Both the position numbers and the translations under genes were made by a program. Below the pieces are notes generated by a model. It had not been told where the DNA came from, searched no databases, and was given only the letters and a program-made list of their open reading frames with translations. From contig NC_134509.1 of assembly GCF_027942865.1 (NCBI RefSeq), forward strand, positions 21,190,697 to 21,254,696: 64,000 nucleotides of DNA. The letters are read 5' to 3'. This stretch comes from Odontesthes bonariensis. Its lineage: Eukaryota > Chordata > Actinopteri > Atheriniformes > Atherinopsidae. Of the stretch, positions 36,195-48,300 are shown piece after piece (the stretch's first letter is position 1; every line of letters begins with the position of its first letter).

Positions 36195-36697
36195 GCCTGA
36201 TTTATACTCGGAAACCAGGTCGTCTGCGTGTGTGTCGCAGTTAACACAGACATGCCCCCCCCCTACGCAGACACTACGCAGACACTCTGGTGCACCTCCT
36301 CAAAATTGTAACTCACCGCAGACATCGCCGCAGGGAGGAGAGAAGGAGGCCTCTGATTGGTCAACTCTACATCCGCTCTACACTATGCGTATTTCCGGGT
36401 TGCTAACCGTGACGATTCTTTCCCTCTCTGCCAGCTCCAGTAGTAGCAATATTTCTCTATTTCTAGATCGATCAGCTGCATCTCAATCAAAGTGCGCATT
36501 CGTCCAGTCGCATTGTTGTTGAATGACCTCCGTAACCGTAACACCCACAATCCTAGCTTGTTCGTGATTGTCCCTCTTGCGTTGTGGCGTGGGATTAACA
36601 TAGCGCAGACAGCGCTTCAAGGCAAAAAAAAAAAAAAACTGCGTCGTGTCTGCGACAAGCTCACTGCGACACACTGCTGCGAAGTATACACGAGCCT
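36195..36697. mobile_element. Harbinger-like MITE
   Basis: The left end GCCTGATTTATACTCGG and the right end (inverted AGGCTCGTGTATACTTCG) are imperfect inverted repeats, and both continue to TGTGTGTCGCAG / TGTGTCGCAG. The borders resemble element 1 at 33391. No clear target-site duplication and no coding sequence. Confidence 0.5.
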
Positions 36698-37235
36698 TTA
36701 TCCCTTCAGGAGGAGCGTTGTCCTTTTTCCTTCTGTGAGAAGCAGCCTGTAAAAGCTGATTTCAGCTGTGAACTGATAAAAGAGCAATCTGTCCAGTAAG
36801 TACTGGTGCAGGATGAACCTCTGAGAAACATGTTGCAGGAAACACTGGAGGCTTCTCTTTCTTCCCTTTAGTTTCTTGCTTGCAAATACTGAGTGTTGCT
36901 CTGGGAATTTGTATACGACTTATGCATGTGATGTGCTCGTGTTAGGAAGCACTTGCCTCTTCTCATTTTGTCATTTTGGAGGCTGCCGGTCTTCTTGGAA
37001 GTTTGAAATAAATGGCATCCTGTTTCTCTGCTTACTAAAGCCATTGTGATGCCCTGTTGATGCAAGTTGACATGCTACGTGTCATCTTGCCACAGCTAGA
37101 TTTTCAGTATATTTTTACTTAAACTTGCTATAAGCTGATGTTTCAGCTAGCTGGAGTTTGTGCTGTTGGGAAGGTAGTTTTCAATGGGTCATTGAAAGGT
37201 TTTTCCACTTAGAATAGCTGCCTACTGGTATATTT

Positions 37236-37261
37236 AAAAAAAAAAAAAAAAAAAAAAAAAA
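37236..37261. repeat. Poly-A tract
   Basis: Twenty-six consecutive A. It could be a retroposon tail, but no element body was recognised upstream. Confidence 0.9.
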
Positions 37262-37517
37262 TTGTGCAGCTGTGCCTCTGTTAAATAAAACAAGAGCCAC
37301 TGGAGGGCTTAACTTTGCATGAAAGATGCTGATTAAGATCGCAAATAAATTTGGGATGAAGTCAAATCATTAAAACCGCTCCCGGAATTGATGGCACGAA
37401 CAGCAATGACAGAGGTCATTGTGTCATGCTTTATGGCTTTTTAATTGTGTGGATAGGAAAATATGCAAGCTCACGGTGACTTTAACTTCCTAGGTGGTCA
37501 GGTGAAGTGTGTTAAGG

Positions 37518-37800
37518 CTCTGCTTTGCTTGGATGTTGCTCTGCTTTGCTTGGATGTTGCTCTGCTTTGCTTGGATGTTGCTCTGCTTTGCTTGGATCTC
37601 GTTTTGCTGTTCTTGGATCGGATCTTGCTCTGCTTTGCTTGGATGGTGCTTTGCTTGGATCTTGTTCTGCTTGCTTGGCTCTCGTTTTGCTGTTTTGGAT
37701 CGGATGTTGCTCTGCTTGCTTGGATGTTGCTCTGCTTGCTTGGATCCTGTTCTGCTTGCTTGGATCCTGTTCTGCTTGCTTGGATCTTGCTCTGCTTTGC
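37518..37800. repeat. 21-bp minisatellite
   Basis: The unit CTCTGCTTTGCTTGGATGTT plus G is perfect for the first units, then drifts into variants such as TTCTGCTTGCTTGGATCC. Because the period is a multiple of three, frames on both strands stay open (LLCLDVA-type on plus), which is not evidence of a gene. Confidence 0.85.
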
Positions 37801-38049
37801 CCTGCCGCAAAGCGCTGTCGCTGCTGTGGAGACCGAATATATTTTTATGGTGTACCTAAGTGGTTGAGTTCAATGCTTGCCCCAATTAAATACTCGCATC
37901 ACATTTCAGTCTGTGTTAATGTGAGCCTACGGCAGTTCCACCTTTTTAACGTCAAGCTTAGTCGCGGTTTAATAATTATTTTGTAATATACTACTACTAA
38001 TCATAATGGTGTCACACGTTGGTAGCTAATAAATCGTTGGGGGGGGGGG

Positions 38050-38180
38050 TAGGATACCCTGGTTCCAACTTATCAATTGGCTGGCTGCATTCCGGTATGG
38101 TCAGTTGGGGGGTTGTAGGACACCCTGGTCCAACAATCCAATTGGCTGGCTGCGTTTCAGTATGGTCTGTTTGGAGGGTT
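38050..38180. repeat. 66-bp tandem duplication
   Basis: Two units starting TAGGATACCCTGGTTCCAAC (38050) and TAGGACACCCTGGTCCAACA (38116), both with CAATTGGCTGGCTGC. The second runs into the 490-bp repeat; a poly-G run precedes the first. Confidence 0.75.
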
Positions 38181-38382
38181 TGTTGCCTTTACAGCAAATG
38201 GAAGGCACTCCACCTGAGGATGCTGCTGTTCCCTGTCTTGGCTTCCATGGAGCTCATGGGAAAGTCGGGAACTTCCTCCGAACAGAGCCATACCGCCAAA
38301 CATAAATTGTATGCATTCAGAATAAGCTTCTGAAATTCATCTCTGTTCTCGTCTCGTTTTGACGAGAGTGGTTCTGACAGAA
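38173..38382. repeat. ~490-bp dispersed repeat, partial copy (right end)
   Basis: Right part of the unit, from GGGTTTGTTGCCTTTACAGC to GTGGTTCTGACAGAA, followed directly by a full copy. This makes a head-to-tail array. Confidence 0.72.
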
Positions 38383-38866
38383 ATGGAGCATCGCGTTAGT
38401 TCTGGCAGACCACGTAGTCAACGCGCCCTTTGCCTATTGGCTGACGCCGACCCAACCCTTATGGCCAGCTGCGCTCAATGGGTAATCAACTGATGCTCGC
38501 AATTGGATGCTAGCATTTGGGGCACTTCATTTAAACTTGGTTTGCTGTCACTGCTTTTTTTTGCTCTCTGCTTGCACCCACCACCTCCCCTGCTCCACCG
38601 ACTCTCATTGCCAAACAATGTCATACTGTTGTTCATTGTTGCTTGCTCTGTTCTAGGGGGTTTGTTGCCTTTACAGCAAATGGAAGGCACTCCACCTGAG
38701 GATGCTGCTGTTCCCTGTCTTGGCTTCCATGGAGCTCATGGGAAAGTCGGGAACTTCCTCCGAACAGAGCCATACCGCCAAACATAAATTGTATGCATTC
38801 AGAATAAGCTTCTGAAATTCATCTCTGTTCTCGTCTCGTTTTGACGAGAGTGGTTCTGACAGAAAT
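38383..38866. repeat. ~490-bp dispersed repeat, full copy
   Basis: Complete unit of about 484 bp, joined to the previous partial copy through the bases ATGGAGCATCGCG and ending GACAGAAATG. Close to the 32764 copy in sequence. Confidence 0.72.
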
Positions 38867-39252
38867 GAATAATTGTGTGGAAAACGATACGAGGAAGTGA
38901 AATTCTGATTCGTCTGCGCAGCAAACTGCCACAAATACATAGGCCTATTAGAGATTAAAAAAGGAGCACATTACAATATACTTTATCCTATATACTATGC
39001 ACATTACTACACACGCGTTCATTAATTCATTGGTCTTAAAGTATTGGTGAAATAAAGACAGATAATACCTTATTTAAAGGCTGTATTGTCTCTGGCCTGT
39101 TCTCTCCCGTTATATCGAGTGATCTAAATATCTTACCGAAGGACGCCGATTTTCACCAAACTGTTATCGGTGAGTAGATGAACATATTTTAAGCCAGAAA
39201 TAAGGTCCAGGTTTAAAAAAAAAAAAAAAACGAAGTTCCACTTTAAGAACAA

Positions 39253-40910
39253 GAGGGTTCCAGGTTCAATCCCCATCCGGGGCCTTTCTGTGTGGAGTTG
39301 GAATGTTCTCCCTGTGTAAGCGTGGGTTCTCTCCGGGTACTCCAGTTTCCTCCCACCATCCAAAAACATGCATATTAGGTTAATGGGTGTCTCTAAATTG
39401 TCCTTAGGAGTGAGTGTGATGGTTGTTTGTCTCTGTGTGGCCCTGTGATGGACTGGCGACCTGTGCAGGGTGTACCCTGCCTCTCACCCAATGACAGCAT
39501 GATGTCAGTTATTCTTGTCCCAGTTATCAAAGATAAGGCTGGCAAGGTTGGTAGTATTGATAATTATAGACCTATAGCCCTTGCTAGCATCATCTCAAAA
39601 GTTCTTGAAAGTCTAATACTGGACCGTATAAGTGACTGCATAACTACCACTGACAATCAATTTGGTTTTAAAACTATGCATAGCACTGACCAGTGTATCT
39701 ATGCGCTGAAAGAGATTGTAGAGGCATATAGGAGTCAGGGCTCTACTATAATTTTTGGATTTATTGATGCCTCTAGAGCTTTTGATCGTGTCAATCATTT
39801 TAAACTGTTCAATAAACTTAAGCAAAGGGGAGTCCCCAGTAGTCTGGTACGAATCTTAGCCTATTGGTACTCCAACCAAAGTGTGCGGGTGAAATGGGGT
39901 AACATCCTGTCTACACCTTTCAATGTCAGCAACGGGGTAAGGCAGGGGGGGATTTTATCTCCTGCCTTATTCAACGCTTATATGGATGACCTGTCAAGAC
40001 ATTTGGGGACATGTCAAACCGGTTGTATGGTTGGTGATATGATGATTAATCATTTCTTATATGCCGATGACCTTACCATTCTATCTCCTAGTAGTAGTGG
40101 GTTCCAACAGCTCCTCAATATCTGTTCTGACTATGGGTTAGAGTTTGATATTAAATATAATGCTAAAAAGAGTGTGGTAATGATCTGTAGAACCAAGGAT
40201 GATCTGAAAATTAAGTTCCCTCCTTTCTATTTATCTGGAGAAGAGCTGGGAGTAGCTAATGTCACAAAATACCTGGGGCACATCCTAACTGATACGCTGG
40301 AGGATGACGCTGACATGAGCAGACAGAGGAGAGTGCTATATGTCCAAGCTAACATGCTGGTTAGAAAATTCCATCACTGCACTACAGATGTTAAAGTTAA
40401 CCTGTTTCGAATTTACTGCTCCCCTCTTTATACAGCTCCACTCTGGGTTAGATACAAGAAGGAGAGTCTGCTGAAACTGAAGGTAGCTTATAATGACTGT
40501 CTCAGGATTCTCCTAAAGAAACCAAGGAGTACTAGAGCAAGTGGTTTATTCTGCAATCTAGGTCTTACTACTTTCATGGCACTGCTGAGAAATCTTACTT
40601 TTAATTTCATGAGCAGGCTTGACCGTGCAACAAATGAGCTTATTGCACAATTAGTTGATCCGAGTCGTAGCTCTGTAAGGTACATGTCTATGATCTGGGA
40701 ACACTGGTATGAGTGCCTTCATTAGCTCCCCTTTTTTAGTATATGTATATATGAATGTGTAATGTATTGTATTAATGATGTATGTACTGTAATGTTTCCA
40801 CTGTGGGCTTTGAGCCTGTAATAAAGTTTATATATAGGCTCCAGCCCCCCCGCAAACCCGACAGATGGATGAAGCGGGTATAGAAAATGGATGGATGGAT
40901 GGATGGATGA
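39253..40910 (+). repeat. tRNA-derived SINE-like repeat interrupted by a LINE
   Basis: The left half (39253-39495) begins at a B-box-like GGTTCAATCCC, passes through the CTTTCTGTGTGGAGTTGGA segment and stops at CACCCAATGACAGC. The right half (40836-40910) resumes at GGCTCCAGCCCCCC and ends in GGAT tetramers. The complete copy at 61677-62057 shows the two halves are normally contiguous. The part of the head upstream of the B box is missing. Confidence 0.75.
39496..40835 (+). pseudogene. 5'-truncated non-LTR retrotransposon with intact RT frame, nested in a SINE-like repeat
   Basis: An open frame runs from inside the host repeat to 40725. RT motifs are NYRPIALASIISKVLE near residue 46, FGFIDASRAFDRVNH, NGVRQGGILSPALFNAYMDD and HFLYADDLTILSP, followed by a conserved C-terminus ending EHWYECLH. 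AATAAAG sits at 40821. There is no endonuclease domain, so it starts at the RT and is a dead-on-arrival copy despite about 410 stop-free codons. The first roughly 24 residues of the longest frame come from the SINE. The clade is not resolved from motifs alone. Confidence 0.85.
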
Positions 40911-41359
40911 TTTAGTACGATAAACGGAAGTTGAGTCTGACTCAATCCTCACATAAAATCTATGACGCACACTTCTGCTCTGGCTTCACAAACTGACTCC
41001 TCCACAAAATCATTTATCTGAGAAATCTCTCATTGCATTTATGGTTAGTGTGTAGCCTATCACTGTTTGTCTGACCACAATCGCATGTTTTTAGATAAAA
41101 AAATGACTAAATGTATAGGTTTAGATTTAGGTTATAGACTCAATAACATTTGTAAGAAAAATGGGGGAAAAAATGGAAAAAAATAAAAAAAATAGTTTTC
41201 TAAATATCTAAATACAGAGTACATGGGAAATCAAGAAAATGTAAGCACTATATTGTATAATATACTGTATAACTGTACAATTGATGTCACACAGAGTTTG
41301 TTCAGAATATATTGTACAAGAAGAAAGTGTTCTCATCCAAAATTACTCATTTTACAGCG

Positions 41360-41416
41360 CACCGTTTTCTGTCTGTCAAACTGTGTTATCTTTTGTGTTT
41401 TTCATAGATGCAACTA
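41360..41416 (-). repeat. Short fragment of the Tc1-like 5' region
   Basis: The reverse complement matches 4799-4852 almost base for base, including GATAACACAGTTTGACAGAC. It is an end fragment of the same family in inverse orientation. Confidence 0.7.
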
Positions 41417-41940
41417 ATGGGAACAAATGATGCGTCATTGTGACAGGCTGCCGGTAACACAGGAAGGAACGAAGAAAACAAATTGTTGTTATGTGTAGAC
41501 GCAACACTGGTTCATCCCTTTAATTAGGTGTGAACGAGTCATAGGTCAGAGTTAAGTGGCTTAACTGCTGAAAATGTTCAGGAAAATAAGTGAAAAAGCA
41601 GTAAATGTCCAAAGAAAAACTTCAGAAAGGCTTGAAAACTATTGATCAAGACATCTCACAGTACTGTGCAACTAAGACCAGTTGGCCTTCCTTCAGAAAA
41701 ACTCTTCATTTTACCTCACAAGAAAGATAAAATAACTATATTATAAGCATATATGTATTTATATGGCTGAAAACTGCTCCTACACAAAGCACAGATATAC
41801 CACAGATTGTACTGAGGGTATTTCCTAAAATAATTTAAGGAGAAAATGTCACTAGTAACCTTTTATGTATCGTAAAACATCAGAAGAGAAAATGACAAAC
41901 ACTATAAAAGATTAAATTCTTTGTGTTTTTATCATTAGTC

Positions 41941-41946
41941 TTTATT
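41941..41946 (-). terminator. Candidate poly(A) signal of ccdc40
   Basis: AATAAA on the minus strand, 107 nt past the ccdc40 stop codon and the first such hexamer after it. It gives a short 3' UTR. Confidence 0.6.
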
Positions 41947-42052
41947 TTATCATGTTATTTCAGTCCACATAAATATTTAACATTTAAAGTCAAGTCAGTG
42001 CTTGTTTAATCTTTCCCTCTGTGCACCCCATGTCTCTATCTTCCCCTCATTC

Positions 42053-42304
42053 TCAGGGCGTTTCCTTCTCGGGCGTCTTTGCACGTGCTGCCAGTGCTCG
42101 TGACACCCTGGAAAGTGCCGCCTGGTGCTGAGCGAACTCCTCGCACGTTTGGTGCAGGATGGTGCTGATGGCCTGCAGGCGCTCAGTGTGGCACTGCAGA
42201 GCGGCACCCAATGTTTCGCTGGTGGACGAGGCTTTGTAGCTGCCCTCACTCACTCCCTGCAGCCTCTTCTTTCGATTCTGCAGAGTGATTAAGCGGGCTA
42301 GTTT
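42053..42304 (-). CDS. ccdc40: ccdc40 coding exon 18 (terminal, stop)
   Basis: Residues 875-957 and TGA stop. [15 protein letters not shown] matches human KHLQAVKEGRY, and [10 protein letters not shown] matches ALHKVSQMIA. Acceptor CTCTCCAG. Confidence 0.94.
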   Translation of the reverse strand, partial: KLARLITLQNRKKRLQGVSEGSYKASSTSETLGAALQCHTERLQAISTILHQTCEEFAQHQAALSRVSRALAARAKTPEKETP

Positions 42305-45300
42305 CTGGAGAGACAAAACGAGATAAAGAACAAGCGCAGATATGTGTTGAGCTTTTAAATGTTCGGGGTTTTGTAATAAGGCTCACAGAGAGCAAAAGAC
42401 AAGGAGAGGTTATTTCTGCTATTCTTAGTTAGTGGGAGTGGTTTCCATCAGTGGAAACTGTGGAACATGAGTCAGTAAAATCTCTTATGTTGTAAACATT
42501 GCCACCGCACCCTCATTGAAACTATGATGTAACACTTTGTGACAAAAGACTTGTGTTATCTATTACTTGAAGACTGCGCTCCATTAAATTTAGAGACAGT
42601 GAAGAGTAATGCTCGTACGTAGATAGAGGAGAACAGTTCAGAAACACAGATTCACCCTTTCTTTGGCGTCCTGGAGGTTCGTCATGTCAGAGCCGAGGAC
42701 GTTGCTGGTGCAGAACAGTTCTGTGAGCTGCTGCTTCTCCTGCACCAGACTGTCTCCGAGACTGAGCTGGCTCTGCTGAAGCTCCCTGAACACATGCTCA
42801 CACTCTGAAACCTCCTGGCAAAACAAATAAGTTCACATTAAACATGTTCTTGGTGCATCTGCAGATGCTGAAAATGCACTTCTCCAACCTTGCGTGTTAA
42901 CTTGATCTTGCGCTGAAGGCCCTCGTTGGAGCGCTGAAGTTCTCCCGTTGTTTTCTGTCGGTGCGAGCTGTGGCCCATGGCCTCCTTGCGCAGGATGAGG
43001 GTCTCCCTTTTCGCCACGACTGCTTCGCTTTCCCTCATCAGCTGCTCCTGCTGCTTCGTCAGCAGGCTGACTCGCAACTGGACACACGAATAATCATCTT
43101 ATGATAATAATCATCTAATAATCGCGCTTTATCGATTGGACTTTTTAAGATTTATCGAAGAGATACTGCAGTCAGTTTTTCTGCTTATTCCACCCCGTAC
43201 GGTTCGGAGGGACACACACCGAAAGGTTAAGAAAAAAGTGGTTAATAATACATTTGTGCTGTACTGTACACGTCTGTGACACTGACGCAGCCACTGCTCA
43301 CGGCTCCATTACCTCCCCCACAGTCATGGCTCTGTGTGACTTATGAATACATTTCTTTAGAAGTTTGACTCTGCAGTGTTTCTGTAGAACCCTGGTGTCA
43401 CTTCACTTCCACTTTCTGGGAAATATATTGTACACATTACAATTAGGGCTGGGCAACGATTGAAATGTTTAATCTAATTAATCACATGATTTCCCTGATT
43501 AATCACGATTAATCGCATTTGTACGCAAAATCCAAAAATGAATTAAAAAGTAGTGTATAGCCTTCAGCATTTTTTTATTTTAAATGTACTGCCATATGAA
43601 TGAAAGTGCCATAACATTTGTTGTGCAAACACACTTTTAACATCAGCATTTTTATGTAGTTTTTATGTAGAAGCCTCGCTCCACTGCCTGTTTCCTTGAA
43701 TAACTTGCTGGTATCAGTTGTGTGTTTTGCCTTTAAGTGATATTTTAGACTGGAACTACTACGGTGAGAAGACAATTCAACTTGGCAGTGTTTACAGATG
43801 ACTTTGGTTCTGTCGACTCCGCCGTATGGAAGAACTTTAAAATGAAAATGACATGAAAGTAAAAGTTCCGAACCCTTCTCCATGTTTGGTGGATCCGCCG
43901 ATTACTTTCTTTTCCGGTTCCGCAGCAGACAGCAACAGACTTTTACAAAATAAAAGCCTGTGAGCAACAGACTTTTACAATAATAAAAGAAATTATAAAA
44001 CCTGCGTTAATGCGCAATAAAATATTTATTTTAGCCCTAGTTACATTTCTATGTTGCTTCACTCTTGCTCGGATTCATCAACCTGCACAAATTCTCTGCA
44101 CCGCACTTTTGTTCATATAAGGTGAGATCTTTAACTGTGAAAACAGCTGCACAGTGCAGAGATTCCTGTGACAAAGGGCAAACATTCAGACTGCGTTTAC
44201 CTCCATACGGTGTATTTCAGCTTTCATCTTCTTGATTTCTCCCTCGTGAAGCTCTGAGTCCACAACTGAACGAGTCTCCTTTAAAATCTGGGTCTTCTTC
44301 TCCCACAGCATGATCTGCCGCCTGCAGGTCACACACGTGCAAAACCACACACACACACGCAACAAAGAACACGTGTCAAAAAAAAAAAAAGCATCAGATA
44401 TGTGTATTAGGTATGAATCTTTAACTGAGCTGCTTTCTAAAATACACAACATATCATCACTACTTTAATCTATTTCTCATACATGTATTTATATATTTAG
44501 TCATCTGATCAGGGAACATGAGTAAGATAAGAAATGGGCATAGAGATGTGGACTGACTAGACTGAATAAGGACAAAATGATGAAGTGACTGACTCAGCCT
44601 CCACCAGGCAGTTGAGCAGTCTTTCTTTTTCCTCCTGCGTCTCGCTGAGTTTCATCTGCATGTTGACAGACTTCCACTCTGCCTCCTAGCAACAACATTT
44701 TATCTTTAGCGATTATTTATGTAAAAACGGCAGAAAAGGGGGCTAAATTTGGAGCAGCCCTGCCATGCCTTGATTCTGTGAAGGAAGTCTGTCTCCATCA
44801 GCGTGTTCTCCTCATCCAGAGCCTGGCTGAGCTCTTGGTTTTTGCTCAGGAGGGTGTTGAGCTTCACCAAGTCTCTCCTCAGCATCCTCGAGTTGCTCTC
44901 CAGTTCTGCCTCCTCTCGTTCTTCAAGTTCAATCTGACCTAGAGGTGTTGAAGTAGGACTCGGTTTAAATATAGTTGCAGATTGTTGTGTTTACTATACG
45001 TTAACGGTATCTCAACAAAACCTGTGTTTATTTGACTCTGATGCTTTACAGACAGTTTAATCCATCGTTTATTGCCCTGTTTTTGCAAACATGTGGGTGT
45101 TTTCATGTGATGCATACTCTCTAAGCGGATTTTCCTCTGCTGCATTCCAGTGTAATCCATCTGCAGTTTACGCATCTCCCTGCTGTCGGCCTCTATCTCC
45201 TGGTTCAGTCCTACTAAAGTTCCCTGCTGCGTCATCCAGAGCTGATGATTATTATTGATTTGCGCTGCCAGCTCCTCAATATGAGCCATTATTTGCTGAA

Positions 45301-48300
45301 CCTTGATGTGCTGAGGACTCAGGTCTTCATTCTGGGAGCAGGAAACACAGTTTTTAACATCTGAGTGCAAAGGTTGTTTATAATGAATTCACAAATTTTG
45401 CACTAATCTTTCTCATTGATTTATCCTCACCCCAGTGCTGGCCACGATCTGAGAAATCTTGCTGTTGCAGATGGAGACTGTCGCCTGTTTCTGCTCGATG
45501 AGTTGAACAAATGAAGAAAACTTGGCCTGACTTAAGTTCAGCAACTTGTTCAACTTGGCAACCTCCTCGTCTAAGGTTTGCTGGGTGAGTGCAAGCTGGC
45601 TCACATGTTGCTCAACCTTTTGTTTCTCCAGTTTCACTGACAATACCTCGTTCTCCAGCTGCTGCAAGTGATGCATCTAAGGGTTCGGGAGAAATTATAA
45701 ATAACACACAGATTGTTAGATTTGGTTAATGCTATCAGTGGCTCCAAATCTAGCCCTCCAAAAGTTAAAAATGACCCTAATAATGTTGAGCTTATGATTG
45801 AAGCCATAAGCTGGTGGAGCGTGGGGGTTTGATTAAAGCTTAAATGTATGGTGGCTCAACAGTAGGTACTTAATCTATGAAATAAACAGTTTGCCACTTT
45901 TATGGTAACTAAAAAAAGTTCCTCAGACTAAATCCGGAAAAAGAAACAGATGGAAGCTTAAAACTGCAATGATTTTTCTACATTTATAACATCACCGTGT
46001 ACCTTCTTGTTCTTGAGAGCGGCCGTTTTGGCAGTGAGCTGCTGGGAGTACTTCGCGGCCTTGTTGTGAGTGAGCTTCTTCTGCATGTAGGTCATGATTT
46101 TGTCTTCCAGCTCCAGACGAACGCAGCTCTCTTTCTCCAGCTGCCTCCTCTGAATGTTCAGTTCAGTCTGGTATGTACCAGTTTCCTTGGAAAAGAGCAC
46201 AGAAGAAAGAAGGATCAAGCATAAATGGGAGTGTGGGGTTGTTACAGAGGAAAAGAGCGCTGGCCTTCTTCTACTAACCTTTGTGAGCGCGGTGAGAGTC
46301 CGCTCAGTCTCATGCACGATGCGCAGGCAGGTGCTATAATCGGCCTGCAGCGCCTCTTGCTGAGCCCGTTTCTGACTTATCAGTTTTTCAGAAGTGGCAC
46401 AATCCATTTCAGACCAGCTGAGCTGCTGAGTCAGCGTCTCATTTTTCTCCTGCTCTGCGATAAAACTTTTCTTGTAGCTTTCGATCTCTCTGTCCAGCAA
46501 ATTCACCTGATGCTCGACGAAACTGAAGGAAAAACACAGAGCGATTGAAGAATGTTACTGTTTGCTTCTCAGTTCGCTCTGAGGCTGTTGCTTTTTAGAC
46601 AAATCGATCAAATCAAATGTCATTTTTCCGCAATTTCCATTCATGATCCTGGCGTGAAAAGCAGTGAAAACCAACAGCCTGATACACAGAAACACAATTT
46701 CCAAAATACTGCCACTGTTTATGAAGAATGTCACCAACAGGAAGGTTTCAGTGTGCAGTTGAAATACATAAAGCAGCTTTATAGTGGACTAGCTGCTTAA
46801 TAATATTGAGCCTCCTCTTTCCCTCCATCTTACCGCACGTCCTGCATCGAGTCGGAGGCCTCAACTCGTCTCCTCCTGGCCATCAGGCTCCTGTTCCACT
46901 GCTGCACCAGCTGTTTATGCCCCATCAAGTGCAACTCCATCTTCATCTCAGCCTGCACAAAGACACAGCCATGAAGAGTGTGAGCGTAGATGTAGATCAT
47001 TCGCAAGGGATATGGCAGCACATCTACTGTGGGTAGAACACCAGAGTTCAAAACTGTGACAGTGACTCTGACCGGCTACTTTATTTAGAGTAAATTTAGA
47101 GGATATAGGGAGTAACACTGTCAATCACTCTTCAGTTCCCAGAGAGGTTTTCAGAGAGTAAAACCACGAAGTTGGAGAGTTTATTTTATGACACGATCTG
47201 TCTGATTATATGTCAAACTAAGACATTCTGCTGATGTGAGATAAAGAAAAGCTGTTAAGGAGTCAGAACTCACTCAAGAGTTGGTGGCACAAGTGATGAG
47301 ATTGTTGGACTTACACTTGTTATGTGGTAAGAAAAAAATCCAAAAAAATGTGGCTTTCTATCCATTAGATGTGGAATTGTAAGTATTTGCTTACGCTTTA
47401 GAAGTAGGAACTTTACCTTCTGGAGTCTGCACTCCCAAATTGTTTTGATTACTCTTATCTACACATGTCGGCATGTTTTCCATGTGGAAGTACACTGTGC
47501 TTAAAGGAGAAATTAGTTTTTTTTTTAAAACCTGGACCTTATTTCTGGCATAAAATACGTTTTAAAGTATTGGTGAATGTTTTTGAGGGTTATTTTCACG
47601 ACTCTTTAATGGCGTTTGTGGAATATTCACTTTGTATGAAAAGTGCAACTGGTTGTGTGGGTTTGTCAAAATGGGGGCCATGCTTAAAAGAGTGGTGGCC
47701 ATGGCTCTCTCTTGGCTCCGCCCCCAACAGTTACCTCAGAGAGAGCCTCTTTGGCTGCTCGTGTCTCCTCTGCTTGAGCACTGGCCTGGGCCTCATACAT
47801 GGCGATCTGCTGTGTCAGCCTCTCCATCTCCTTTGTTAGACGCTCCACATACAAGTCCTGGTGACACAGGAGCGTTTTTTTAAAGAAACATCAGTAACTT
47901 CGTCAGTGACAACGTCAACTACAATCCAAACTTTTAAAACATCTGGTGGTTTTAATGAGTGCACCTGCTTCAGTTTCCTTTCTTCTGCCTGAGTCTTCTC
48001 AGCTGCTGCTTTATGTCTGAAATTATTCACAGTCTTGACTTTAAAGTGCAGATCTTCAATGTGTCCTTGTGTGATAAGGAGGTGTTGCAAGAATCTGTCC
48101 AACAACGCATGTAGCTTAGTCACTGAAAAAAATAGAAAACTGTGGTTTAGATGCATGAATTGGCGCTTTAGGCTGAAACATTTCTGCATATCTGATGGAG
48201 CAAACAGCAGACCACTACTCATACAAAACCTGCAGAGCAGTAACAAATGTGAGGTTTTCAATCTGTCCAAAAATAGTTTCAGCAACTGAATATCTTGCAT

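Noticed and set aside
37463..37986. Overlapping long reading frames of 106-153 codons on both strands
   Set aside because: Produced by the 21-bp minisatellite; peptide repeats only mirror the DNA period.
38019..38333. 104-codon frame over the repeat array, similar to frames at 6195-6506 and 38503-38787
   Set aside because: The frame is not held intact across all copies of the 490-bp repeat and has no recognisable domain.
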